From DASPKT01 sp035626475 (lineage in GTDB: Bacteria; Pseudomonadota; Alphaproteobacteria; Azospirillales; Azospirillaceae), in NCBI GenBank assembly GCA_035626475.1, contig DASPNP010000034.1:1-54778 (forward strand): a DNA stretch of 54,778 nt, read 5' to 3'. Numbering within the stretch: position 1 is the first letter of the stretch; every line of letters begins with the position of its first letter. A model generated the notes under the pieces. That model saw nothing but the letters and a program-made list of their open reading frames with translations. It was not told the origin of the DNA and ran no database searches. Of the stretch, positions 8,318 to 17,687 are shown piece by piece. Both the position numbers and the translations under genes were made by a program.

Positions 8318-10450
8318 ATGTCGGTGGAACCGCTTGACCTCACGATCTGCGACCGTGAGCCGATCCATATTCCGGGCGCGATCCAGCCGCACGGCACGCT
8401 GCTTTGCCTCGATCCGGAAAGTTTCATCTTAGTGCGGAGCGCTGGGCCGACATTGGCGCTGTTCGGCCATGACCCCGCCGCCCTTCCCGGCCGGACGGCG
8501 GCGGAGCTGGTCGGCGCGGAGGCCGAGGCCCGCCTGCGCTCCCTGCTGCCGCGGATCGGCACGGACCCCGTCCATCTCGGCGCCTTCGCGATCGGCCCGG
8601 GGCGGAGCGGGCAGGAGATTCTGTGCCACCGGTCCGGCCGCCACCTCGTCCTGGAACTCGAACCGTCGCCGGCGGAGCGCCCCACCGCGGCCGGGATGAT
8701 GGACCTCCTCCAGTCCATCGTCGTCACCTTCGGGAGGGCCGGCGGCGTGCGCGACCTGTGCCGGGCGGCGGCGGCGGCGGTGAGGGCCGCGACGGGCTTC
8801 GACCGGGTCATGATCTATCGCTTCCACGCCGACGGCGTCGGCGTGGTGTTCGCGGAGGATGTCGGTGACGCCTACGGCTCCCTGCTCAACCACCATTATC
8901 CCGCCTCAGACATCCCGCAGCAGGCAAGGAGCCTCTACCTGCGGAACAGAATCCGGCTGATCCCCGACGCCGGCTATGTGCCCAGCTCCCTCGTTCCCGC
9001 CGACACGCCGGACGATCCGCTGGACATGAGCGATTGCGTCCTGCGAAGCGTCTCACCCATCCATCTCCGCTACTTGGCCAACATGGGCGTCACGGCCTCC
9101 ATGTCGGTGTCGGTGGTGGTGGACGGCAGGCTGTGGGGCCTGATCTCCTGTCATCACGCGACGCCGAGGCATCTGTCCCACGAACTCCGGTCCCTCTGCG
9201 TCCATGTCGGCCAGGTGCTGTCGCAGCGGATCGAGGCGCTGGAGGAGGCCGAGGCACACGCGGAGTATCTGCGCCTCCAAGGCGTGCGGTCGGAAATCGT
9301 CCAAGCGCTCGCCGACGCCGAGGATCTCGACGGCGCGCTGGCGGCGGCGCTCGAAACCCTCGGCCGGGCCATTCCCTCGGACGGCGTCGCCCTGGTGGTG
9401 GGGGACGCCGTCGCGGTGTCGGGCCACGCGCCCGGGGAGGAGGCGGTGGCGCGGCTGGCCGGCCAGGTGCCGGCGGACACCGGGATCTTCGCATCCCACC
9501 GGCTCGGCGAGGACGTTCCCGGCGTCGACGCGTCCCAGGCGGCCGGCATCCTGGCAATTGGGCTAGGCCAGCCGGAACGGGCCGCGCTTCTCTGGTTCCG
9601 GGCCGAACTCGTCGAAACGGTTGAGTGGGCCGGCAATCCACACAAGCAGGCGGAGGTCGGCTCCGACGGCATCCTCAGTCCGCGCAAGTCCTTCGATCTC
9701 TGGCGGGAGACCGTGCGGGGGCAGGCGCGGCCCTGGACGCCGCAGGAGCTGGAGGCGGCGCGGCTTCTGCGCGACGGGCTGGTCGACCTGCGCCAGCGGC
9801 AGGCGATCCGCCGCCTGAACCGCGGCCTGGAGGCCAGCCTGGCGCAGCGCGACATCCTGATGCGGGAGATCAACCACCGTGTGCAGAACAGCCTGCAGCT
9901 GGTGCGGAGCATGCTTCACATGCAGGCGCGCGAGGCGGGCGACGAACGGATCAAGGCGCAGTTCGAGGAGGCCCGGCGCCGGCTCGGAGCCGTGGCGCTG
10001 GTCCACCGGCGTCTCTACCGGGCCGACCAGATCGAGGCGGTCGAGCTCGACCGGTATCTGGTGGAACTCCGCCAGGGGCTGATCGAGTCCTTCGGCGCGT
10101 CCTGGGATCCGCACCTGCGGGTCGAGGTGGATCCGGTTCTGGTCCGAACCGACGACGCGGTCATCCTGGCCCTGCTGGTGACGGAGTTCGTCACGAACGC
10201 CGTCAAGTACGCCTATGGCGGCGCGGAAGGGCCTATCGAGGTGATTGTGAGGGCCATGGGCGACGGATTGGAACTGGCTGTCTGCGACCGGGGCGGCGGC
10301 CTGGACGGGGAACGGTCGGCCGGCTTCGGCTCGCGCGCGACCCGCACCTTCGTCGATCAGCTTTCCGGAACCTTGGAGTTGCTGGACAACAGTCCCGGCA
10401 CCCGGGCCGTCGTCCGGGTTCCCCGGGTGACCGCGGTGCCGCGCCCTTGA
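8318..10450 (+). CDS. bphP: Bacteriophytochrome sensor kinase (PAS-GAF-PHY-HisKA_2)
   Basis: A 710-residue red/far-red photoreceptor. Cys11, in CDREPIHIPGAIQPHG, is the biliverdin-attachment Cys of bacterial phytochromes. The GAF domain has PASDIPQQARSLY with the chromophore-contacting Asp, SPIHLRYLANMG, and ISCHH. The PHY domain has WAGNPHK and the tongue motif LSPRKSFDLW. The kinase is HisKA_2 with His520 (EINHRVQNSLQ) and an N-box EFVTNAVKYAY, rather than the classical HisKA of most phytochromes. I chose ATG 8318 over GTG 8306 because GGTGGAG sits 7 bases before it. No heme oxygenase is in the window, so biliverdin must come from elsewhere. A receiver gene converges on it six bases downstream. 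Confidence 0.95.
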   Translation: MSVEPLDLTICDREPIHIPGAIQPHGTLLCLDPESFILVRSAGPTLALFGHDPAALPGRTAAELVGAEAEARLRSLLPRIGTDPVHLGAFAIGPGRSGQEILCHRSGRHLVLELEPSPAERPTAAGMMDLLQSIVVTFGRAGGVRDLCRAAAAAVRAATGFDRVMIYRFHADGVGVVFAEDVGDAYGSLLNHHYPASDIPQQARSLYLRNRIRLIPDAGYVPSSLVPADTPDDPLDMSDCVLRSVSPIHLRYLANMGVTASMSVSVVVDGRLWGLISCHHATPRHLSHELRSLCVHVGQVLSQRIEALEEAEAHAEYLRLQGVRSEIVQALADAEDLDGALAAALETLGRAIPSDGVALVVGDAVAVSGHAPGEEAVARLAGQVPADTGIFASHRLGEDVPGVDASQAAGILAIGLGQPERAALLWFRAELVETVEWAGNPHKQAEVGSDGILSPRKSFDLWRETVRGQARPWTPQELEAARLLRDGLVDLRQRQAIRRLNRGLEASLAQRDILMREINHRVQNSLQLVRSMLHMQAREAGDERIKAQFEEARRRLGAVALVHRRLYRADQIEAVELDRYLVELRQGLIESFGASWDPHLRVEVDPVLVRTDDAVILALLVTEFVTNAVKYAYGGAEGPIEVIVRAMGDGLELAVCDRGGGLDGERSAGFGSRATRTFVDQLSGTLELLDNSPGTRAVVRVPRVTAVPRP

Positions 10451-10456
10451 ACCGGC

Positions 10457-10825
10457 CTAGACCGAGCTCTTCACCGGCCGCTGGATGATCGTCCGCAGCA
10501 GTTCGATGGTCGGTTCAGGGTCCGCCGGCTTCTCCAGGTGCGGGACGTTGCGCAGTGGACCGGCCAGAATCGTTTCCCGGGGGAAGGCGCTGAGGATCAG
10601 GAACGGGATGCCGCGCTCCCGAAGCTCCAGGGCGAGCGGCAGGACGGGTTCGCCGTGAAGGTCGTAATCCAATACGGCCGCCAGGATCTCCTCGGACCGC
10701 GAGAGGCCGGTGGCATCGCTCAGCCGGCCCACGGGCCCCAGAACGCGGAACCCCTGGTCCTCCAGCATGTCGCGCAGTTCCATGCCGATCAATAATTGGT
10801 CCTCGACGATCAGAATGGCGCCCAC
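10457..10825 (-). CDS. Single-domain response regulator convergent with the phytochrome
   Basis: A 122-residue receiver on the opposite strand. It begins MGAILIVEDQ if GTG at 10825 is used. That start is supported by GGAGG nine bases upstream, whereas the in-frame TTG at 10834 directly abuts the GGAGG. The phospho-acceptor is in AAVLDYDLHGEP (Asp53), with the ILSAF Ser and the HLEKP Lys. No output domain is present. It resembles the receivers that partner HWE/HisKA_2 kinases, so it could serve the phytochrome, whose stop codon is six bases from its own. The tail-to-tail layout means separate promoters. Confidence 0.88.
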   Translation of the reverse strand: MGAILIVEDQLLIGMELRDMLEDQGFRVLGPVGRLSDATGLSRSEEILAAVLDYDLHGEPVLPLALELRERGIPFLILSAFPRETILAGPLRNVPHLEKPADPEPTIELLRTIIQRPVKSSV

Positions 10826-11085
10826 GCTCGTCAACCTCCGTATGCCGCCCGCCGCGTTTCTTCAGCAAGGATCACGCTCCGCCCGGTCAGCGTCCGGGGG
10901 CGGCATCCGACCTCATCCGACAGCGTCCAGGATGCGGGCGTCAAGCCTGTTCTCCTCTGAACTTTGGGCATAGCCAAGGGTTACCCCATTAAGGGCGGTA
11001 TGGCTGGGCAGGAGGAGTCGCTAATGTCCGGACATGTCAGTGGTGCAGGCGAAGGCCTTGTGACGCGGCTTTGGCGGAAGCGACT

Positions 11086-13209
11086 ATGATGGCCGACGTG
11101 ACCGAGGACATCCCTAATCGCGCGCGGCCTCAGACATCAACGGTGCCGCTCGCCTCCGTGCCCATCGCCGCCCTGATATCTGACGCTACCGGCCGTGTCG
11201 TTGCCTGCAATGCGCGCGCGCTGCGGCTGTGGGGGCATTCGGCGGGCGCGGAACGGATCGCCCACCGCCTGGAGTGGCCGTACAGGCTTCTGCAGCGGGA
11301 GGACGGCCCGGCGACGGGGGCGGGTCAGGAGCGGGCGGCGGTCATTCCGCTGCCCGACGGCACCATCCGCGAGGTCCTCGTCAGCACCGTTTCCATGGTC
11401 GCGGAGGATGGCGCCGTCGCGGGCACCATCAGCTACTTCCAGGAGCGCCCGTCCTCGGCGGCGATGCGCGATCTCGACGAGGCGGAACGGCGGGTCCGCG
11501 CATTGTTCAGCCAGACCCACGCCTTCATTGGGCTGTTGTCGCCGGACGGCACGCTGCTGGACTGCAACGACCTGTCGCTGAACGCCGGGGGCGTGAGCCG
11601 TCAGGAGGTCATCGGCAAGCCTTTCGCCGACACCCCCTGGTGGCGCATATCCGAGCAGGCCCGCATGACGACGCGCGCGGCGCTCGCGCGTGCCGCGTTG
11701 GGCGAGGTGGTTCTGGACGAATCGCCGTTCCTGGGGCACGACGGGGCCGAGCGGCTCGTCGACCGGGCTTTCACGCCGGTCAAGAACGAGGAGGGCCGAG
11801 TCCTGTACATCGTCGCCGCCGGCCGCGACATCACGGAGCAGCGGCGGATGGAACTGGCGCTGCGGGAGCGCGAGCGGCACCTGGAAGCGATCATCAACAC
11901 GACGCCGGAATGCCTCAAGATCGTGGATGCCGACGGCCGGCTGCTGACGATGAACCCGGCGGGGCTCGCCATGATCGGCATGCCGGAGGGCGGTGCCGTC
12001 GGGCTGCCGGTCCTCGACATCATCGCGCCGGAGCACCGGGCGGAATGGTGGAGGCAGCACCGCCGTGTCTGCGCAGGGGAGACCCTGAACTGGGTCTTTG
12101 ACATCGTCGGCCGGGACGGCCGGCGCCGGACAATGGAAACTCACGCCGTCCCCTTGACCATGCCGGACGGCCGCTTGGCACAGCTGTCCGCGACGAGGGA
12201 CATCTCCGCCCGGCGACGGGCCGAGCAGGCTCTCCAGGAAAGCGAAAGGCGCCTCAGGCTGGCTTTGCAAGCAGGCAGCCAGGTGCCTTGGGAGTGGGAC
12301 ATCACCAACGACACCATCCATGCCGATGCCGCATTCCGCACCTTGTTCGGCCTGCCGCAGGAGGCGCCGGGCATCGGAATGGAGGATTGGCTGGCGCGCA
12401 TCGTACCGGATGAACGCGACCGCGTGGAGGCTGAGATCAAGGTTGCCGTTAACTCCAGGCAGGCCTTTTCCACCGAGTTCCAAATCTTCGACGCCGATGG
12501 CCCTGGGAAGTGGATCGCGGCGGACGCTATCATCGACAGGACCGACGATGGCCGTCCATTACGCATGATCGGGACGTCCCGGGACATCTCGGCGCGGAAG
12601 CGCGACGAACAGCGGCAATGGCTCCTGATGCGGGAGGTGGACCACCGTGCCAAGAATCTTCTGGCGGTGGTTCAATCGTTGATCCGGCTGACGCTACGTA
12701 ACGATCCAAAAAGCTTTCCAGCCACCATTGAACGCAGAACCGCCGCCCTGGCGAGAGCCCATGTCCTGCTGGCCAGGAGCCGTTGGGAGCCGGTGAGCCT
12801 TCGGCAGGTCGTGGATATGGAGCTGACTGCCGCCAAGATGGAAAGTTGGTTCCAGCTGGAGGGGCCCAATGTATACGTCGACCCAGACGCGGTGCAGCCG
12901 CTCTGCATGGCCATCAACGAGCTCGCCGCTGGTGCCGCGAAGCCGAGTCACGATGGCGCCCGAGACGTCTCGATCCGGCTGGAGTGGCGGTACGAGGAGA
13001 ATGGAAGCGTGCGTATCGATTGGACGGAGGTTGGCGCAAGCGAACCCCAGAAGCCGCGCAGCGGCTTTGGCCTGTCCTTGGTGAACCTGATGGCGACGCA
13101 GCTCGGGAGCGGCGCCAGCTTCGACCAGAAGCCTGACGGGCTGCGCTGCCGCTTCAGCATCAGCGCTGAGCAGATTTCCATGAACGTTGCAGGCGTGCGG
13201 CAGAGCTAG
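11086..13209 (+). CDS. Multi-PAS HWE-type kinase with altered ATP-binding N-box
   Basis: A 707-residue cytoplasmic protein with four PAS-like segments (about 20-130, 135-260, 265-380 and 385-505), each followed by a linker such as DISARRRAEQ. The HWE dimerisation helix carries His520 (MREVDHRAKNLLAVV). The N-box reads INELAAGAAK (610-619) where relatives have HELATNAAK. The family His is thus Asn611 and the magnesium-binding Asn is Gly616, while the Trp-x-Glu motif (DWTEVG) and GFGLS remain. Autophosphorylation may therefore be lost, leaving a sensor that works as a scaffold or heterodimer partner. The start ATG at 11086 follows GGCGGAAG; a second ATG is adjacent. Confidence 0.85.
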   Translation: MMADVTEDIPNRARPQTSTVPLASVPIAALISDATGRVVACNARALRLWGHSAGAERIAHRLEWPYRLLQREDGPATGAGQERAAVIPLPDGTIREVLVSTVSMVAEDGAVAGTISYFQERPSSAAMRDLDEAERRVRALFSQTHAFIGLLSPDGTLLDCNDLSLNAGGVSRQEVIGKPFADTPWWRISEQARMTTRAALARAALGEVVLDESPFLGHDGAERLVDRAFTPVKNEEGRVLYIVAAGRDITEQRRMELALRERERHLEAIINTTPECLKIVDADGRLLTMNPAGLAMIGMPEGGAVGLPVLDIIAPEHRAEWWRQHRRVCAGETLNWVFDIVGRDGRRRTMETHAVPLTMPDGRLAQLSATRDISARRRAEQALQESERRLRLALQAGSQVPWEWDITNDTIHADAAFRTLFGLPQEAPGIGMEDWLARIVPDERDRVEAEIKVAVNSRQAFSTEFQIFDADGPGKWIAADAIIDRTDDGRPLRMIGTSRDISARKRDEQRQWLLMREVDHRAKNLLAVVQSLIRLTLRNDPKSFPATIERRTAALARAHVLLARSRWEPVSLRQVVDMELTAAKMESWFQLEGPNVYVDPDAVQPLCMAINELAAGAAKPSHDGARDVSIRLEWRYEENGSVRIDWTEVGASEPQKPRSGFGLSLVNLMATQLGSGASFDQKPDGLRCRFSISAEQISMNVAGVRQS

Positions 13210-13855
13210 CCGCTGAGTTAGGGGCCGTCCCACCACTCACATCGCCCGACTGGAGGAGTTGCAGCGCCAGCTCATCGCACAGGCGGGTGGATGTGGCCAT
13301 ACTGATGAGCATTAAGCGCTTAGAGCGGGCGATGAACCTGTTCCGAGACATGCTGGACGATTTTGGCAACCGCTCGGCGGCATCCTGATGCGCCAGAAAG
13401 AAGCCTACTGGCGCGGAATTGCATCGGTGGGCTGAACAAAGGAGCAGAATGGGAAGAATCCTCTTTCCATCTCCAGCCTGGTTGAGGCGCTGTAGTTCCG
13501 TCGCGGCGATGTAAATGAAGCCGCAGCCCTTTCCTGCGAGGCGAGTAGACATCGGCAGGGTTGATCCGCGTCTTGGATGAATCGGGTCAGCTGGGAGTGC
13601 CTGCCGTCAGATAAGATCCAAATCGATCTCAGCGATAAGAATAGACTAAGCACGTATAATGCATTCGGTTGCTTGCCTGTGAGCGGTTAAGGGGCAGGGG
13701 CGTGGCGCCCTGTCGCAAGCTGTCGAAAAACAACAGCCCGCTGACACGCACATTCTGCAAACCTGTTATGGCGAACTCTTACCTGACGCTGAGGTTTTAT
13801 TCCTCCATCCAACTTTTGCAAGCGTAGGAATCCTCCTCACTGAGGACTCTCGCGT
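13210..13855. other. AT-richer convergent gap
   Basis: This lies between the 3' ends of two kinase genes. It holds the frameshifted small ORF (13235-13388) and nothing else I can call a gene. The stretch 13600-13800 is clearly less GC-rich than its surroundings. It contains a perfect TATAAT (13655-13660) without a convincing -35 box, and an imperfect hairpin around CAGGGGCGTGGCGCCCTG (13697-13714). Confidence 0.5.
13235..13388 (+). pseudogene. Frameshifted copy of the small ORF found intact at 21199-21381
   Basis: Bases 13235-13300 read THIARLEELQRQLIAQAGG. From 13296, in another frame, the sequence continues ILMSIKRLERAMNLFRDMLDD to a TGA at 13386. The intact homologue reads QDLQELLRQL and then LMSIERLESSIALFQSMLDD. 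The two halves match the intact protein in order, so this is one gene broken by an indel near 13290. No start codon is evident. A 7-bp hairpin, GCGCCAG/CTGGCGC (13390-13414), follows the stop. The function of the family is unknown. Confidence 0.6.
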
Positions 13856-14947
13856 TCAGCTGATGATAAATCCCGGCCGCGGAACGCGCACCGTCCATCT
13901 CGTGCCTGGCCCTCCAACCCCGTTCGCAACGCATGCAGCACCACCCTGCCCAGGACCCAGCGTGACATTCCCACCGAGTTGCGCGGCGAACGCGCGAACC
14001 AGGCGCGTGCCAAGACCAGTGCCGCTGGCCGGGGCGGTAGGATCGTGACCTGTGCCGTTGTCTTCCACTTCCAGCACCAAGTCCCTCCCATCCTGGTGGA
14101 GCCTCACCCAGACGTCCCCGGCCTTGTCGTCAGGGAAAGCGTATTTCTGCGCGTTGGTGACGAGCTCATTGACGATCAATCCGAGGAGTAGGAGTTGCTG
14201 AGGAGCCAGAAGGTGCGCCTCAGCCTCGACGTGCAGGCCCACCGGGCGCAATCCCACCACAGTCCGGCTTAGATCTTCGCAGAGTTTTTGTAGGAAGGGC
14301 CGGGCATCCGTCACATCATCGGCGCCCCAGAGATTCTCGAGGCGACGATTGACGCGGGCGAGCGCCTGCACCCGGTCGAGCACGTCATTGAGCGCCTGCT
14401 TGCTGGCGGTGTCCGCGGCAATGCTGCTCTGAAGCTGGATCATCGCGGCGAGCTGCTGGAGGTCGTTGGCAGAACGATGCGCCGCTTCGCGCCTGAGCAT
14501 CTGCTGCTCAGTGACGGTCACATCGCTGCGGGCCAGGTCAGCATAGGCGATGTGTAGCGCCTCGATCAGCAGGGCGACCAGCAGCGTGGAAATCGTGAAG
14601 AAAGCGACAGCGGGAAAGTGCCGCTCCATATCGATGAGAAAGCTGCCTATCGGGTGGAAGAAGAAATAGCACGCGAGCGCCACGCTCCCGGCGATGGCAA
14701 AGAAGCTGGTGCCGCTGTTGAAGAGCACGCCCGCGAGAACCACAACGGGGTAGAAGGTGAGGAATGGTCGCTCGGCGCCGGCACCGACCACGACGGGGTT
14801 CAAGCCCGCCGCGATCGCCAGCATCAGCGTGGTAAGTCCGTAGCGTGCCGCTGGCGGAAGGGCCCGGCTGATCCCCGAAATGCGGAACACGAACCGGACG
14901 TAGGCCGACCGCTCCACTGCCGCTCTTCGAGTATCAACCGACATCAT
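13856..14947 (-). CDS. Membrane HisKA_2 sensor kinase with DUF4118-like membrane domain
   Basis: A 363-residue inner-membrane kinase. Residues about 35-135 form about four hydrophobic helices with little periplasmic loop, the KdpD-like DUF4118 arrangement. The cytoplasmic part is HisKA_2 with His157 (RREAAHRSANDLQQL), the N-box VNELVTNAQKYAF, the VEDNGTG box and GTGLGTRLV. Kinases of this build often signal to stress regulators of the PhyR type, which I do not see here. The start is one of two adjacent ATG codons. The gene runs toward the neighbouring kinase gene at 11086-13209 across a gap of about 650 bases. Confidence 0.9.
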   Translation of the reverse strand: MMSVDTRRAAVERSAYVRFVFRISGISRALPPAARYGLTTLMLAIAAGLNPVVVGAGAERPFLTFYPVVVLAGVLFNSGTSFFAIAGSVALACYFFFHPIGSFLIDMERHFPAVAFFTISTLLVALLIEALHIAYADLARSDVTVTEQQMLRREAAHRSANDLQQLAAMIQLQSSIAADTASKQALNDVLDRVQALARVNRRLENLWGADDVTDARPFLQKLCEDLSRTVVGLRPVGLHVEAEAHLLAPQQLLLLGLIVNELVTNAQKYAFPDDKAGDVWVRLHQDGRDLVLEVEDNGTGHDPTAPASGTGLGTRLVRAFAAQLGGNVTLGPGQGGAACVANGVGGPGTRWTVRVPRPGFIIS

Positions 14948-15129
14948 CCGTGCCTACTTCGCTCTCGACCAAACGCCCGGTCGGGTACGCGTGCCACCAG
15001 TTCTGGGGCGCCGCGCCGCAGATGGTCCGCAGTGGATCGCGCAAACAAGCGACTTGCCTCACTGCCCAGGCCGTCCTGGGGAAGGTCGCGGCCAGCGAGG
15101 TGGCAACGCTCCTTCCCGGGCACCGCTGT

Positions 15130-15399
15130 TCAGTCCATTGATGGCCGACTGCCGTCGGCGCGAACCAGTCTACGGTGAACGTCGAGGACGGCGGTGTCGG
15201 CCCGCGGCAAGCTCGCGATGTCAGCTAAAGAAGCGAACTCGCCCGGATGGAGCACGATCTGCAGGTTGAGCTCGGATTCGATGAGGAGGCCTTCGACACG
15301 GCCGCCGAGTTCGATTCCTGAGTCCCGCTCCGCCGGTGTCGTGGCCCGACGCGCCTCGGCATAGATGCGACGGACGATCCTGTACTTGTTCGCGCCCAA
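15130..15399 (-). CDS. Small hypothetical protein, 89 residues
   Basis: I do not recognise this protein. It is short, charged and without membrane or signal segments. The middle (SELNLQIVLHPGEFASLADI) looks like a folded alpha/beta sequence, and the N-terminus is basic (MGANKYRIVRRIYAEARR). It starts at a TTG, which is unusual, but GGAG lies nine bases upstream (GGAGACGGGAACG) and no better start is in frame. It lies between two kinase genes on the same strand, about 85 bases downstream of the hybrid kinase stop, so it could share that transcript. Codon use is typical of its neighbours. Confidence 0.5.
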   Translation of the reverse strand: MGANKYRIVRRIYAEARRATTPAERDSGIELGGRVEGLLIESELNLQIVLHPGEFASLADIASLPRADTAVLDVHRRLVRADGSRPSMD

Positions 15400-15484
15400 C
15401 GTTCCCGTCTCCGAACCGGCGGTCCGCCGCGAGGCAGTCTCGTCCCGGCGGAGTGAATTCCGCCTTAACGGTGTCGGCCGGAAC

Positions 15485-17638
15485 TCAGGCTCCAGTCCCG
15501 GATGATTGGCGGCACCGCTGCCCCTGCAGTTCCGTCTCGATCAGATCCACGAGGTCGCGCGACGCGAACGGCTTTCGGATCAGCGCGACGCCCTCGCCGC
15601 CGATGGCCTCGTCGCTGTAGCCGCTCATCAGTATGACCGCCAACCCCGGCCAGCGCATCCGCACCTGCGCCAGCAGCTTCACGCCGCTGATCTCGCCGGG
15701 CATGACGATGTCGCTGATCAGCAGATCGACATTCGTGCCCGCCTCCAGAAGCGATAGCGCTTCGTCCCCTGACCCCGCGCGCTTCACGTCGTAGCCGAGG
15801 CTTCCCAGCGAGGCCGACAGCATGGGCCCGACCAGGACGTCGTCCTCCACCAGCAGGATGCGCGCGCCCGGCGTCACGCGATGCGCGGCCGCACGGCCCC
15901 CCTCGGTAACCGGAAGCTTGCCGCTGCGGGGGAGGAGCAGCGTCACGGTCGTGCCGCGGCCCACTTCGCTGGAAATCTCGATCGAACCGCCGGACTGGAC
16001 GGCGAAGCCGTAGGCCTGGCTCAGGCCCAGGCCCGTCCCGCCGATGGCCCGCTTGGTCGTGTAGAACGGCTCGAAGACCCGCTTCAGCATGTCGGGCGGA
16101 ATGCCCTTGCCGGTATCCGTGATCTCCAGCGCGACGAACTCGCCGCCGGCTGCCGGCAGGCCTGGGGCTGCGGTCCCGCCCCCGTTCCTGATCCGGATCG
16201 TCACCGTTCCCGCTTCGGGCATGGCGTCGCGCGCGTTCGCCAGAATATTCAGAACGGTGATCTCGAACTGGACCGGATCGACCTCGACGGTCCAGAGGCC
16301 AGGCCCCACCTCCATGGCGAAACGAATATCCGGACGCAGCGTCCGGCTCATCAGCTCAGACATCTCCAGAAGCTGGTCGTGCATGTTGATCGGCTTGCGC
16401 TGCAGCGGCTGCCGGCGCGCGAAGGAGAGCAGCTGCCCGGTCAGCCGCGAGCCCCGGGCGACCGCCTGGTGGCCCGCCGACAGAACGCCCCTCAGCCGCT
16501 CCGAGCTGTTCTGCTGCTCCACCAGCGTCAGGCAGGAGGACAGGGACTGCAGCAGGTTGTTGAAGTCGTGCGCGACGCCCCGCGTCATCTGGCCCAGGGC
16601 CTCCAGCCGCTGCGCCGCTTCCAAGGCGGCATCGTTCTCCCGCCTGACCCGCAGCTCGCGGACGAACAGCCAGGCGAACAGGGCGGCTAGGCCCAGGCAC
16701 ACCGCGCCGCCGGCCGCCATCAGCACGCCGGCCTGCCAGACGGGCCGGGTGAAGATATCCGCCGGCAGGCCGTAATGGATCGACCAGCCGAAGCTGGGCA
16801 GCTTGCGGTAGACGGCGCGCAACGGGAACCCATCCAGCCCGACGCTGTCGTAAAGGCCTTCGGGTGCGGTCTCCCGGATGCGGCGGGCGCTCTCGCTGGC
16901 GGTCGTCCCCGCGAGATCCTCCGGGCCCCTGGTCCGGGCCACGATCTTGCCGCCATGGTCGACGATGACCCCGATCCACTCCGGCGGAAAGCCGCTGTCC
17001 AGCAGCATCGTGCGGATCGCCCTGGGTTCGATGATGGCCGTCAGCACGTAGGCCATCCGGCCATCACGGACGACCGGGACCCGCACGGCGAAGGCGGCAC
17101 GGCCCTTGGGACCCTTCATGACCGTCCCCACGCCGGGTTTGCCTGTCGACACGACCCTGGCGTGGCTCTCAAGGTCGACGACCTTGCCTGGACCGGCCTG
17201 CGGAACCGCCGGTGCCTCGGCCAGGCGGTTGCCGTCAAGATCGGTGAGCAGGACACGGAACCAGAGCGGGTGGAGCAGGCGGACGCGCTCCATCGTCTCG
17301 ACGAGTTCGGGCCGGTCTGGTCCGCCCGTGGCCAGGGGGAGGGCGGTCGCCAGAATCTGCAGGCTCAGGATCTGCGCGTCGAGTTCCTGGTTCACGGCGG
17401 CGGCCAGAGCCGACACGCGCTCGACCGCCTGAAACTCGATGATGTCCTGGCGGTCCCTCAGGGCCGTGGCGCCGATGAACACCGACAGGCCGATGATCGG
17501 CAGCAGGGCCGCCAGGGCGAGCAACCGCAAGTGCCGGCGGGCGGGCCGGTGGGTATGCCCACCGGTGAGGTTTCGGCGTGTGGGCCACATCTGCGCAACC
17601 GGGTCCGACGTAGCCGATAGGGCGGGAGTGGACACCAT
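15485..17638 (-). CDS. Membrane hybrid histidine kinase with periplasmic sensor and C-terminal receiver
   Basis: A 717-residue protein. A first membrane helix (about 38-58) and a second (about 305-328) bracket a periplasmic region of roughly 240 residues, patterned like a double Cache ligand sensor. The cytoplasmic part has a classical HisKA with His357 (RGVAHDFNNLLQ) and an ATPase domain (NILANARDAMPE, DTGKGIP, GGTGLGLSQ). A receiver follows with Asp643 (LISDIVMPG). The phospho-chain is probably internal, His357 to Asp643, as in the NtrB-like hybrid group with HDFNN. The ATG at 17638 lacks a good ribosome site, and an ATG 16 codons later is possible. The ligand is unknown; amino acids or carboxylates are usual for this fold. 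Confidence 0.9.
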   Translation of the reverse strand: MVSTPALSATSDPVAQMWPTRRNLTGGHTHRPARRHLRLLALAALLPIIGLSVFIGATALRDRQDIIEFQAVERVSALAAAVNQELDAQILSLQILATALPLATGGPDRPELVETMERVRLLHPLWFRVLLTDLDGNRLAEAPAVPQAGPGKVVDLESHARVVSTGKPGVGTVMKGPKGRAAFAVRVPVVRDGRMAYVLTAIIEPRAIRTMLLDSGFPPEWIGVIVDHGGKIVARTRGPEDLAGTTASESARRIRETAPEGLYDSVGLDGFPLRAVYRKLPSFGWSIHYGLPADIFTRPVWQAGVLMAAGGAVCLGLAALFAWLFVRELRVRRENDAALEAAQRLEALGQMTRGVAHDFNNLLQSLSSCLTLVEQQNSSERLRGVLSAGHQAVARGSRLTGQLLSFARRQPLQRKPINMHDQLLEMSELMSRTLRPDIRFAMEVGPGLWTVEVDPVQFEITVLNILANARDAMPEAGTVTIRIRNGGGTAAPGLPAAGGEFVALEITDTGKGIPPDMLKRVFEPFYTTKRAIGGTGLGLSQAYGFAVQSGGSIEISSEVGRGTTVTLLLPRSGKLPVTEGGRAAAHRVTPGARILLVEDDVLVGPMLSASLGSLGYDVKRAGSGDEALSLLEAGTNVDLLISDIVMPGEISGVKLLAQVRMRWPGLAVILMSGYSDEAIGGEGVALIRKPFASRDLVDLIETELQGQRCRQSSGTGA

Positions 17639-17687
17639 ACAACGCGGCGGTCGCGTCCTTCAGTATGAAAAGGCTAAGGGCGGGTGG

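Noticed and set aside
10835..11085. EcfG-type stress promoters (GGAAC plus CGTT) upstream of the kinases
   Set aside because: I looked for the spaced pair by eye in this and other kinase gaps and found no convincing match.
15130..15399. PilZ domain in the 89-residue protein
   Set aside because: The RxxxR and DxSxxG motifs needed for c-di-GMP binding are not present.
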